Shown piece after piece: positions 1 to 7,751 of a DNA stretch of 64,000 nt. The DNA comes from SIG307 sp045596385 (GTDB taxonomy: Bacteria; Bacillota; Clostridia; Lachnospirales; Lachnospiraceae). The stretch spans positions 124,001 through 188,000 of the forward strand of contig JAZOCC010000007.1 in NCBI GenBank assembly GCA_045596385.1, in the 5' to 3' direction. Numbering within the stretch: position 1 is the stretch's first letter; each line of letters begins with the position of its first letter. Position numbers and translations under genes: made by a program. The notes under the pieces were generated by a model that was given only the letters and a program-made list of their open reading frames with translations, searched no databases and was not told where the DNA came from.

Positions 1-45
1 ATGCCGGGCCGGGGTGAAAAGGACAGAATTGCCGATGTGAAAATC

Positions 46-74
46 TTGACTTTAGCTCCGGCTTGGAGTATCAT
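46..74 (+). promoter_or_regulatory. sigma-A promoter of galM
   Basis: TTGACT at 46-51 and TATCAT at 69-74 are separated by 17 bases. The initiation site would fall near position 81, inside the longest open frame, which supports the shorter galM start at 124. Confidence 0.6.
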
Positions 75-123
75 TGGGGTATGCGGAGAACGGCGGCAGT
101 CCGGCTCCCGGAAAGGAGAACGT

Positions 124-1188
124 ATGGGAATTACAACCAAGAGTTTCGGTAAGACAAAAAAGGGTGAAGAGGCGAAGCTTTACATTTTAGAAAATAAGAA
201 CGGCATGAAGGCAGTATTTTCCGATTTCGGCGCGGTACTGGTCCAGCTTTGGGTGCCGGATAAGAACGGCAAACTGGAGGATGTGGTATTGGGCTTTGAT
301 ACCCTTGCGGAGTATGAGGCAAATCCGACCTTTTTCGGTTCCTTTATCGGTCGTTGTGGCAACCGTATCGGCGGCGCGAAGTTTACCATCGATGGAAAGG
401 AATACAAGGTAGAGGATAACGATAGCGGTAACTGCTTACACGGAGGTTCCGTCAGCTACGATAAGTATATGTACGAAGCGGAGACCTTTGTGGAAGAGGG
501 AGGCCTCAGCATCGAGTTTTCCCGTCTCAGCCCGGATATGGAGCAGGGATTCCCGGGAAATCTGGATATTACCGTGACCTACACCCTGACGGATGAAAAT
601 GAGCTTGCCATTGAGTACCTGACGGTGTCCGATAAGGCGACAATCGTAAACTTAACCAATCACTCCTACTTTAACCTGGCAGGACATAATTCCGGCCTTG
701 TAACGGACCAGGAGGTATACATTGACGCAGATGCTTTTACGGCGACGGATGCGAAGCTGATTCCGACGGGAGAGCTTGCGGATGTTACCGGCACCCCGAT
801 GGATTTCAGAGTAAGAAAGCCGTTGGCTGACGGTATTAACGATATCGACTGTGAAGCAATTCGTCTGGGCGGCGGATACGACCATAACTATGCATTAAAC
901 AATACCGGCGAGGAAGCAGAGTATGTAGCGGAGCTTTACGATAAGAAGAGCGGCCGCGTCATGGAGGTCTTTACCGACCTTCCGGGTATGCAGCTTTACT
1001 CCGGTAACTTCATCCGCGACGGCTTAAAGGGTAAGGGTGGCTGCACCTACGGCAAGCGCCACGGTGTGTGCTTCGAGACCCAGTATTTCCCGAATGCCAT
1101 GAACATCGAAAGCTTCAAGTCACCGGTGGTAAAGGCATACGAAGAAGTAGAGTCTATGACCGTGTACAAGTTTACGGTGGAGAAGTAA
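124..1188 (+). CDS. galM: aldose 1-epimerase (mutarotase)
   Basis: Interconverts alpha and beta anomers of galactose/glucose in the cytoplasm, feeding the Leloir pathway. The 354-residue product has the usual length. The family signatures are present: LTNHSYFNLAG carries the catalytic acid histidine, GGYDHNYAL the second conserved histidine region, and FETQYFPNAMN near the C-terminus the catalytic base Glu. The frame is open back to position 1, but the start at 124 is preferred because GAAAGGAGAA lies just upstream and a promoter maps inside the longer frame. It converges on upp across a shared hairpin. No other gal gene is visible in the window. Confidence 0.93.
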   Translation: MGITTKSFGKTKKGEEAKLYILENKNGMKAVFSDFGAVLVQLWVPDKNGKLEDVVLGFDTLAEYEANPTFFGSFIGRCGNRIGGAKFTIDGKEYKVEDNDSGNCLHGGSVSYDKYMYEAETFVEEGGLSIEFSRLSPDMEQGFPGNLDITVTYTLTDENELAIEYLTVSDKATIVNLTNHSYFNLAGHNSGLVTDQEVYIDADAFTATDAKLIPTGELADVTGTPMDFRVRKPLADGINDIDCEAIRLGGGYDHNYALNNTGEEAEYVAELYDKKSGRVMEVFTDLPGMQLYSGNFIRDGLKGKGGCTYGKRHGVCFETQYFPNAMNIESFKSPVVKAYEEVESMTVYKFTVEK

Positions 1189-1243
1189 TTTGGTATTTAG
1201 TTTCGATAGAAAAAAGTAAAGACTTAAGAACTTACTATAATTA

Positions 1244-1279
1244 ACGAACGAGGCTGCGCAGATGCACAGCCTCGTTCGT
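1244..1279. terminator. bidirectional terminator between galM and upp
   Basis: A perfect 13-bp stem (ACGAACGAGGCTG at 1244-1256 with its complement at 1267-1279) has a loop that can itself pair GCA with TGC. It lies between two converging stop codons. The T-tracts are weak, so termination strength is uncertain. Confidence 0.65.
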
Positions 1280-1281
1280 AC

Positions 1282-1911
1282 TTATTTTGTTCCGTAGATT
1301 CGATCGCCGGCATCGCCGAGACCAGGTAAAATATAGCCCTTTTCATTCAAACGTTCGTCCTTGGCACCGACGAAGATGTTTACATCCGGGTGAGCCTCCT
1401 GAAGTTTTTCTATGCCTTCCGGCGCTGCAATCAGGCAAAGAAAGCGAATTTTTTTGATGCCGCGCTTCTTGAGCAAATCGATGGCTGCAATGGCGGAACC
1501 GCCGGTGGCGAGCATCGGATCAACTACAAAAATTTCACGGTCTGCGGCATCAGACGGTAGCTTGCAAAAATATTCTACCGGTTCTAAGGTCTCTTCGTTA
1601 CGGTAAAGACCGATGTGCCCTACTTTTGCGTTCGGAGTGAGATTTAAGATGCCGTCTGCCATGTGAAGACCGGCACGTAAAATCGGAACGACGCAAAGCT
1701 TCTTTCCGGCGATTTCTTTTACGGTAGTTTTCACAAGCGGGGTTTCGATTTCTTTGTCGGCAAGGGGAAGATTACGGCTTGCTTCGTAGTAAATCAGCAT
1801 GGCGATTTCCGCTACCAGAGCACGGAACTCTTTGGTAGAAGTGTTTTTGTCGCGCATAATGCCGATTTTGTGCTGAATTAACGGGTGATCCATTACTGTT
1901 ACGGTTGACAT
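1282..1911 (-). CDS. upp: uracil phosphoribosyltransferase
   Basis: Salvages uracil with PRPP to give UMP. The 209-residue product matches the family length. It begins MSTVTVMDHPLIQHKIGIMR and contains the PRPP-binding motif VDPMLATGGSA plus the C-terminal GDAGDRIYGTK uracil-binding region. The frame stays open about 200 bases upstream into repeat DNA, but the start at 1911 has an AAGGAG site at the right distance (ACCCGAAAGGAGCG on the minus strand). A TATACT -10 element is visible on the minus strand at 1970-1975 with a poor -35. It complements the de novo pyrimidine genes at 57-60 kb. Confidence 0.96.
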   Translation of the reverse strand: MSTVTVMDHPLIQHKIGIMRDKNTSTKEFRALVAEIAMLIYYEASRNLPLADKEIETPLVKTTVKEIAGKKLCVVPILRAGLHMADGILNLTPNAKVGHIGLYRNEETLEPVEYFCKLPSDAADREIFVVDPMLATGGSAIAAIDLLKKRGIKKIRFLCLIAAPEGIEKLQEAHPDVNIFVGAKDERLNEKGYILPGLGDAGDRIYGTK

Positions 1912-2029
1912 AGAAACGCTCCTTTCGGGAAAAATTGCGAGAGACATACAAACGTCACGCACTGTATTCAGTATAGCAAATTTTGTCGGGAAAGGGAAGA
2001 GGAATTTATAAGATTTGAGAGGTGGCTTG

Positions 2030-2132
2030 TGTGAAAGCAACGCGCTACGCGCAAGCCCTCGCACCTCGCAGCACAGCCGCTCGGTTGAGGACGCGTTCGC
2101 ATGACAACACAACTGCCTAAGAGCAAGCTCTT
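2030..2132. repeat. copy A of a 103-bp non-coding repeat
   Basis: Aligns without gaps to 2217-2319, with about 9 mismatches over 103 bases. It begins TGTGAAAGCA, contains CGCGCTACGCGC and CCGCTCGGT, and ends in AAGAGCAAGCTCTT, itself an inverted repeat. A more diverged third unit lies between the copies, around 2155-2212. Both strands happen to be open for long stretches, but the content does not look coding. Confidence 0.8.
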
Positions 2133-2216
2133 ACTAATTTATGTACAAGCAATGTGCTTCGCACGTCACCCCCAACCTCGTGACTCCGTCGCTCGGTTGA
2201 GGGCGCGTTCGACATA

Positions 2217-2350
2217 TGTGAAAGCATCGCGCTACGCGCGAGCCCTCGCACCTCGCAGCACAGCCGCTCGGTCGTGGGCGCGTTCGTATGACTGCACAAC
2301 CGCCTAAGAGCAAGCTCTTGCGGTTGTTTGCATACTCTCTTTGCTTTCAC
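2217..2350. repeat. copy B of the 103-bp repeat, with terminal inverted repeats and a long hairpin
   Basis: This copy runs on to a 9-bp terminal inverted repeat: GTGAAAGCA at 2218-2226 and TGCTTTCAC at 2342-2350. Its right half (2286-2335) folds into a long hairpin, with GTATG pairing CATAC, CAACCGC pairing GCGGTTG and AAGAGC pairing GCTCTT at the tip. The layout resembles a small non-autonomous palindromic element (MITE or REP-like). No transposase is nearby. Confidence 0.7.
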
Positions 2351-2360
2351 GCAAAAAATA

Positions 2361-2426
2361 TACCTCCGTGAGGAACGGAGGTATTCAGAGGAGAAGCCCG
2401 AAACAGGGAGGGGTTTTTGCCGGGCT
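2361..2426. other. structured non-coding stretch, two hairpins
   Basis: TACCTCCGT at 2361-2369 pairs perfectly with 2375-2383 around a 5-base loop. AGCCCG at 2395-2400 pairs with CGGGCT at 2421-2426, enclosing AAAC and GTTTT tracts. The position would suit a terminator or leader RNA, but I cannot match it to a known riboswitch class. The rest of the gap to 2619 is AT-rich and holds only the motif at 2541-2589. Confidence 0.4.
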
Positions 2427-2540
2427 ATACATATATGAAAAAGTAGTAACTTGTATGCTATGAAAAATATTATTTATCTTATGTTTTTATTATATTTGTT
2501 ACATATGTTTCAGGTGTGGATAGTTTATGAACATTTTGTT

Positions 2541-2589
2541 AATTGAACGGGCAATTTTCTGAGTGATAACAATTGAACGAAGTTCAATT
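2541..2589. promoter_or_regulatory. possible operator: repeated AATTGAAC boxes
   Basis: AATTGAAC occurs at 2541-2548 and again at 2571-2578, 30 bases apart (about three helical turns). The second copy forms a perfect palindrome with GTTCAATT at 2582-2589 across GAA. It lies directly upstream of the unknown gene at 2620. The binding protein is unknown. Confidence 0.4.
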
Positions 2590-2619
2590 ACAGAGGATTG
2601 AATTAATTAGAAAACTACT

Positions 2620-3240
2620 ATGGAACAATCGTCGAAAAACAGAGAAAAACAGGAATTCCGCTATTGTAATTATGTCGAAAAAGATTTAAAATGGGTGTGG
2701 TGGAAGTTATTGTTTGAGAAAGAATATGTGGATTTGCATATACTTTCATATCAGAGAACGAAAAACAGGAACGAAAGTGAGTTAAAAATGAATAGTTTTA
2801 AAAAGTTGCTTCGAAAAGAATTAGGGGAATCAAGATATGATGGTCTTGTGAATTTTGTAAATAAATATTGCGGTCCGGAGGTAAAGGATAATAAAGAATT
2901 GTTCGAGGAGATTTACGCCTATTGCAGTGGGCTGGATTCCGACAAAATCGTGGGAATGCAGATGCGGTTAAATGAAGTGATGTATAGTGCATTTCAGATT
3001 GGCAGAACGTATTCACTGGCGTTTTTCATCTATTTGGGAGCGTTTTTTACGCTACTTAGTATGAACTTGAAAACAGAGCTATTGTTGGCTGGAGTGTTGG
3101 GAATTACGGTGTGCTTCGGACTGAAAACCTTTCAGTTTTTTGCAAACCGTTGTGCTTATGCGGACGCACGGATTATTGAGACGTATCGTATGGTATTAGA
3201 ACGGATTTTAGTACGCCGGGCCAGAGGCCAGCACGATTAG
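2620..3240 (+). CDS. hypothetical membrane protein
   Basis: I do not recognise the family. The full frame gives 206 residues. An internal ATG at 2788 would give a 150-residue protein starting MNSFKKLLRKELGESRYD. Neither start has a strong ribosome-binding site; the later one reads like a more natural N-terminus. The C-terminal third has two hydrophobic segments (about residues 126-142 and 150-168 of the long form), followed by a basic tail ending RRARGQHD. The N-terminal part is hydrophilic and helical. It sits 16 bases before the CE2 esterase, so co-transcription is possible, but context does not suggest a function. Local composition is AT-rich relative to the next gene. Confidence 0.6.
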   Translation: MEQSSKNREKQEFRYCNYVEKDLKWVWWKLLFEKEYVDLHILSYQRTKNRNESELKMNSFKKLLRKELGESRYDGLVNFVNKYCGPEVKDNKELFEEIYAYCSGLDSDKIVGMQMRLNEVMYSAFQIGRTYSLAFFIYLGAFFTLLSMNLKTELLLAGVLGITVCFGLKTFQFFANRCAYADARIIETYRMVLERILVRRARGQHD

Positions 3241-3256
3241 AAGGGAAGGAGAGCCG

Positions 3257-4381
3257 ATGGGAGATCTGAAGTGGCAGAAGCCGGAGGAAATAAAAGAATT
3301 GCGCATATTGGGAAGAACCGTGAAACGACATCCGCTTCCGCTATTCTGGACCGGTTCCGGCATCGAATGCAATTATGACGGGACGGAGTTATGGTGCGAG
3401 TTTGAGACGGACTATACCTGTTACGAGCAGTGGATTGCGGTCTATATAAACGGTGCTTTTATGTCGCGGCAGATGTTAAATAAAGGAAGACAGAAGATTT
3501 GTTTGTATCGTAATATAGCCACAAGGAAAATTAATCATGTAAAAGTAATAAAGGAAGTACAGGCGATGCCTGAGGATCCGGATACGTATCTGGTAATTCA
3601 CGGACTGGGAGGGGATGGTAAGTTTCATTTGTTACCGGAACCTGCGTGCAGAATCGAATTTATCGGAGACAGTATTACGTCGGGAGAAGGGAGTTGTGGA
3701 AGTACTGCGGAGCAGGATTGGATATCCATGTGGTTTTCCGCAAGCCGGACTTATCCGTATTTGGTGGCAGAGCATTTGGGGGCGGAGTACAGAGTACTGT
3801 CCCAGAGTGGGTACGGTGTGTATTGTGCCTATGATAACAACCTTGACCACGTGATACCGTTGTATTATAAGCAAGTATGCGGTACGGTAGGAGGAGAAAA
3901 AAATAAATTAATGGGAGCCGGAGAACTGCATGATTTTTCTTCCTGGCAACCGGATTATATCATAATTAATCTCGGAACAAATGACGGAGGCGCTTTTCAT
4001 AATCCGGAGTGGGTTGATGAGACTACCGGTAGAAGAAATAAAATGGAATACGACAAAGATGGTCTACCGGCAAAAGAATGTCTGGAGAAGATACAACATG
4101 CGGTGACAGAGTTTCTGCATTTGGTACGAAACAACAATCCAAAGGCACAGATTATCTGGGTGTACGGTCTGATGGGAACCGTTGTGGAGGCTGCAATCAC
4201 GGAAGGAATTGATATCTTTTGCAGAATAAGAGAAGACGATAAAGTGCATTACATACGGTTGGATGAAATAAAGGACGATGAAATCGGAGCCAGAAGTCAT
4301 CCGGGAGAGCTTGGTCATAAGGCAGCGGCAGAGGTTATTTGCAGGCAAATCGAAGCAATACAAAAGGAACAGGAGGAATAG
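3257..4381 (+). CDS. SGNH esterase, carbohydrate esterase family 2-like (acetylxylan esterase)
   Basis: Predicted to remove acetyl groups from xylan or xylo-oligosaccharides. The 374-residue layout matches CE2: an N-terminal beta-rich jelly-roll (about 1-130), then an SGNH hydrolase domain. Block I is IGDSITSGEG with the nucleophile at Ser139, block III is NLGTNDGG, and block V is SHPGELGHKAAAE with the catalytic His at 348. CE2 enzymes are known to use a Ser-His dyad. There is no signal peptide, so it probably acts on imported oligosaccharides. Its stop is followed 4 bases later by the DJ-1 gene. It fits with the xylanases at 43.5-46.1 kb. Confidence 0.82.
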   Translation: MGDLKWQKPEEIKELRILGRTVKRHPLPLFWTGSGIECNYDGTELWCEFETDYTCYEQWIAVYINGAFMSRQMLNKGRQKICLYRNIATRKINHVKVIKEVQAMPEDPDTYLVIHGLGGDGKFHLLPEPACRIEFIGDSITSGEGSCGSTAEQDWISMWFSASRTYPYLVAEHLGAEYRVLSQSGYGVYCAYDNNLDHVIPLYYKQVCGTVGGEKNKLMGAGELHDFSSWQPDYIIINLGTNDGGAFHNPEWVDETTGRRNKMEYDKDGLPAKECLEKIQHAVTEFLHLVRNNNPKAQIIWVYGLMGTVVEAAITEGIDIFCRIREDDKVHYIRLDEIKDDEIGARSHPGELGHKAAAEVICRQIEAIQKEQEE

Positions 4382-4384
4382 TGT

Positions 4385-4930
4385 ATGAATAAAGTATATG
4401 TGTTTTTTGCGGACGGGTTTGAGGAGATTGAGGGACTTACGGTAGTGGACATGCTTCGGCGTGTGAACGTGGAAACGGTGATGGTTTCCGTAAATGCAAC
4501 GAAGACTGTGACCGGTGCCCACGGAATCGTAATTCAGGCAGACGGAATATTTGCGGATTATTCCTATGAGGACGGTACTATGGTGGTGCTTCCGGGCGGT
4601 ATGCCGGGCACCAATCATCTGATGGCCCATGAAGGGGTGAAGCAGGTATTGCTTTCCTATCATAAGGAGAAAAAGTATCTGGCTGCCATTTGTGCGGCAC
4701 CGAGCGTGTTAGGGATGAACGGGTTGCTTGAGGGACGTCATGCCACTTGTTACCCGGGTTTTGAGGAAAAGCTTCTCGGCGCAAAGACATTGCCGGATGC
4801 GGTGGTAATGGACGGAACCATCATTACCAGCCGCGGAATGGGAACCGCAATTGCCTTCGGTGCGGCATTGGTTTCTGTTTTGGTAAATGAGGAAACGGCA
4901 GAGGAGTTGCTTGCGGCAATCCAGTATTAG
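4385..4930 (+). CDS. DJ-1/PfpI family protein (YajL/ThiJ type)
   Basis: A 181-residue cytoplasmic protein of the DJ-1 superfamily. The nucleophile-elbow cysteine is Cys103 in AAICAAPSVLG, and the conserved early glutamate is in FADGFEEIEG. Known relatives act as stress chaperones, glyoxalases or protein deglycases; the exact activity here cannot be told. The AGGAGG site lies in the last codons of the upstream esterase, so the two are probably translated together. The stop overlaps the end of the converging symporter gene by 4 bases. Confidence 0.88.
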   Translation: MNKVYVFFADGFEEIEGLTVVDMLRRVNVETVMVSVNATKTVTGAHGIVIQADGIFADYSYEDGTMVVLPGGMPGTNHLMAHEGVKQVLLSYHKEKKYLAAICAAPSVLGMNGLLEGRHATCYPGFEEKLLGAKTLPDAVVMDGTIITSRGMGTAIAFGAALVSVLVNEETAEELLAAIQY

Positions 4931-6225
4931 GCCTTAGGCGGACGGATGTCCCGGTGCAGGGAGAAGAGTGCATAGACATTCGGGAGTACCATACAGGCGT
5001 TGAGAAAATCGGTCATTTCCCAAATCAACGGAAGGGACAGAACCGAACCGAGAAAAATCATTCCAAGGTAACAGAGGCGGTAGGTCGGCAGGGCTGTTTC
5101 TCCGAAAAGGTAAATGACAGCCTGGGCTCCGAAATAGGACCAGCCGATTAATGTTGCGTAGGCAAAGGCAATCAGGGAGATGCCGAGGATAAGCTCTCCG
5201 AAGGGTAGAAAGGAAAAAGCCGCAGTTGTCAACGTGGTTGCGGTGTAGGTGTCTGCCAGGGAAGGTGCTTTCAGTAAGGAACTGATAATAACAATGCCGG
5301 TCAGGGCACAAAGGATGACAGTGTCCCAGAAGACCGCAGACATAGAAAGCAGAGCAGCCTGTTCCGGGCTGCTTTCTTTATTTCCCGTAAAGGCCAGAGG
5401 TGCGGTGCCGATACCGGCTTCGTTTGTGAAAAGTCCCCTTGCGATACCGTAACGGGCAGAAAAGAGAAAGGAGCCTCCGGCAATGCCGCCGAGAGCAGCT
5501 GTCGGGGTAAAGGCGGAGGAAACGATGAGCCGCAAAGCGGGAAGTAAATAGTCGTGATTCAAAAAGAGCAAAATCAGACAGGCTCCGAGATAAAGAAACG
5601 CCATAGAAGGAACTATGATACTGCAAAATTTCTTTATGGCGGAAGAACCGTGCAAAATTACATAACCCACAAAAATGACCAGAAGCATTCCTGTAAAGGA
5701 AGGGGGAAAACCGGCTAGTCCGGATAAGGTTTCCGAAACGGTTCCGGCCTGGGTGGAGCAGCCGATACCGAAGGAGGCGGCCAAAAGAAGAAAGGCAAAG
5801 GTGCGACCGGTATTTTTTCGTTTCATTGCGTGCTCCAGCACATACATAATTCCGCCATGAGTATTGCCATTCGGGGCTTCCTTCCGGTGCAGCATGCATA
5901 GGTAGCATTCGGCATAGGCTGTAGCCATTCCCAGGATACCGGTAATCCAACACCAGAACACGGCACCGGGGCCGCCCAGTGCTACGGCAGAGGAAACGCC
6001 TACAATATTTCCGGTGCCGAGGGTGGCGGCAAGTGCGGTTGTAAGAGAACGAAACCGCTGCTTTTTCGAACCGTCTCCGGAAAGGCGAAGTGCCGAGGGG
6101 AGATGTCGTTGGATGAGACGCAGACGTAAAGTAAAGAACAGATGGGTTCCGAGAAGCAGGAATAAGAGAGGACCGTTCCAGAGGAAACGGTTGGCGGAGG
6201 ATAAAAGGGAATAGAGAAGAGACAT
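4927..6225 (-). CDS. sodium:alanine/glycine symporter (AGCS family)
   Basis: An integral membrane Na+-coupled amino-acid carrier of 432 residues, slightly shorter than typical AGCS proteins (about 450-480). The signatures are ATLGTGNIVGVSSAVALGGPG near residue 70, which forms the substrate/ion site, and ARYGIARGLFTNEAGIGTAP around residues 258-277. About ten hydrophobic segments are visible. The substrate is probably Ala or Gly. It is a single gene read toward the DJ-1 gene, with overlapping stops and no room for a terminator. The ribosome-binding site (AAAAAGGT) is modest. Confidence 0.9.
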   Translation of the reverse strand: MSLLYSLLSSANRFLWNGPLLFLLLGTHLFFTLRLRLIQRHLPSALRLSGDGSKKQRFRSLTTALAATLGTGNIVGVSSAVALGGPGAVFWCWITGILGMATAYAECYLCMLHRKEAPNGNTHGGIMYVLEHAMKRKNTGRTFAFLLLAASFGIGCSTQAGTVSETLSGLAGFPPSFTGMLLVIFVGYVILHGSSAIKKFCSIIVPSMAFLYLGACLILLFLNHDYLLPALRLIVSSAFTPTAALGGIAGGSFLFSARYGIARGLFTNEAGIGTAPLAFTGNKESSPEQAALLSMSAVFWDTVILCALTGIVIISSLLKAPSLADTYTATTLTTAAFSFLPFGELILGISLIAFAYATLIGWSYFGAQAVIYLFGETALPTYRLCYLGMIFLGSVLSLPLIWEMTDFLNACMVLPNVYALFSLHRDIRPPKA

Positions 6226-6303
6226 GGAAGTACCTTTTTTATTTATGTTATGAAACTACCCGGGAGGCTATTCCTATGAAAAAACTGTAAAATCATGATT
6301 TTC

Positions 6304-6331
6304 TTGCTTGCATTTCATTCCTGATTATGAT
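6304..6331 (+). promoter_or_regulatory. sigma-A promoter of glmM
   Basis: TTGCTT at 6304-6309 and TATGAT at 6326-6331, 16 bases apart. The predicted transcript start is about 35 bases before the glmM start codon. Confidence 0.5.
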
Positions 6332-6373
6332 AGAGTATACCGTGTGAAAATGAGCGGAAATAACGGAGGAACT

Positions 6374-7717
6374 ATGGGTAAATATTTCGGCACGGACGGA
6401 TTCCGGGGAGAAGCCGGTGTGAATCTGACGGTAGAGCACGCATTCCGGGTAGGACGTTTTCTCGGATATTATTACGGAAAAGGTCATAAGGCAAAGGTGG
6501 TCATCGGTAAGGACACGAGACGTTCCGGCGATATGCTGGAGTATGCCTTGACTGCCGGTCTTACCGCCAGCGGTGCGGATGTATATCAGCTTCATGTAAT
6601 ACCGACACCTGGTGTGGCTTATGTGGTGAGACAGGACGGCTTCGATTGTGGTATTATGATTACGGCCAGCCACAATCCTTTCTACGACAACGGAATTAAG
6701 GTAATTAACGGTCAGGGATACAAATTGGAGGCTGACGTAGAGCAGCAGATAGAAGATTATATTGACGGTATTATCGAAGAGGTACCGTATGCGAGACGGG
6801 AAGATATCGGTAAGACGGTAGATTATACCGAGGGAAGACAGTGCTATATTAAGTATCTGACCGGTTTGGTAACCTGCTCCTTTGCGGGAGTGAAAATTGG
6901 ATTGGATCTGGCAAACGGTTCCGCAACGACTGTTGCCAAGGAAGTGTTTGATGCTCTCGGAGCAACGACCTGTGTCATAAGTAACGAGCCGGATGGATTA
7001 AATATTAATACCGGTTGCGGTTCTACCCATATGGAGAAGCTGCAGAAGCTGGTTCTGGATGAGAAATTGGATGTGGGCTTTGCTTACGACGGAGATGCGG
7101 ACCGGTGTCTGGCAGTGGACCATGAAGGAAAGCTTGTGGAAGGCGACCATATCATGTATCTGTGCGGTAAGTATATGAAGGAGCACGGAGCACTGGCAAA
7201 CGATACGGTGGTAACTACGGTGATGTCAAATCTCGGCTTGTACAAGGCCTTGGATGAGCTCGGTATCCGTTATGAAAAGACAGCGGTGGGCGATAAATAC
7301 GTTCATGAAAATATGATGGCAAACGGTCATGTCATCGGCGGAGAAAATTCAGGTCATGTGATTTTCATGAAGCACGCTACCACAGGAGACGGTGTGCTGA
7401 CTTCCTTAAAGGTAATGGAAGTGATGCAGGAGTCAAAGAAATCTCTTGCCGGGCTTGCAGGAGGAATGACGGTATATCCGCAACGTCTGGTCAATGTCCG
7501 GGTGACGGATAAGAAGGATGCCCAGGCAGACCCGGAGGTACAAAAAAAGGTGGCCGAGGTAGCAGAACTTCTCGGAGACGAAGGACGCATTTTAGTCAGA
7601 GAGAGCGGAACGGAACCTTTGGTACGTGTGATGGTGGAAGCAAAAACGGATGAATTATGTATCCAATACACAGACGCGGTAGTTGAGACTTTACAGAACC
7701 GGGGCTTTGTGTTATAA
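6374..7717 (+). CDS. glmM: phosphoglucosamine mutase
   Basis: Converts glucosamine-6-phosphate to glucosamine-1-phosphate for UDP-GlcNAc and cell-wall synthesis. The 447-residue product has all four alpha-D-phosphohexomutase motifs: the phosphoserine loop TASHNPFYDNG (Ser99), the metal-binding DGDADRC, the sugar-binding GGENSGH and the phosphate-binding RESGTEPLVRVM. The frame is open 66 bases further upstream, but GGAGG just before 6374 and the N-terminus MGKYFGTDGFRGEAG fix the start. The next gene, tig, starts 34 bases downstream with its own strong ribosome-binding site. Confidence 0.96.
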   Translation: MGKYFGTDGFRGEAGVNLTVEHAFRVGRFLGYYYGKGHKAKVVIGKDTRRSGDMLEYALTAGLTASGADVYQLHVIPTPGVAYVVRQDGFDCGIMITASHNPFYDNGIKVINGQGYKLEADVEQQIEDYIDGIIEEVPYARREDIGKTVDYTEGRQCYIKYLTGLVTCSFAGVKIGLDLANGSATTVAKEVFDALGATTCVISNEPDGLNINTGCGSTHMEKLQKLVLDEKLDVGFAYDGDADRCLAVDHEGKLVEGDHIMYLCGKYMKEHGALANDTVVTTVMSNLGLYKALDELGIRYEKTAVGDKYVHENMMANGHVIGGENSGHVIFMKHATTGDGVLTSLKVMEVMQESKKSLAGLAGGMTVYPQRLVNVRVTDKKDAQADPEVQKKVAEVAELLGDEGRILVRESGTEPLVRVMVEAKTDELCIQYTDAVVETLQNRGFVL

Positions 7718-7751
7718 TAAAACGATACGATTTTAAGGAGGACATTTTGAA

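Noticed and set aside
1..123. 41-residue extension of GalM from position 1
   Set aside because: A sigma-A promoter lies inside it and the ATG at 124 has a strong ribosome-binding site.
1912..2112. N-terminal extension of upp
   Set aside because: It reads into the repeat DNA; the start at 1911 has a proper Shine-Dalgarno and gives the standard 209-residue length.
2117..2350. Open frame of 77 codons on the minus strand with peptide repeats (TERLCCEVRGLARSA)
   Set aside because: The repeated peptide is only the translation of the DNA repeat; it lacks a ribosome-binding site and is not protein-like.
2361..2426. Known riboswitch (c-di-GMP or similar)
   Set aside because: Hairpins are present but the conserved core bases of any class I know are not.
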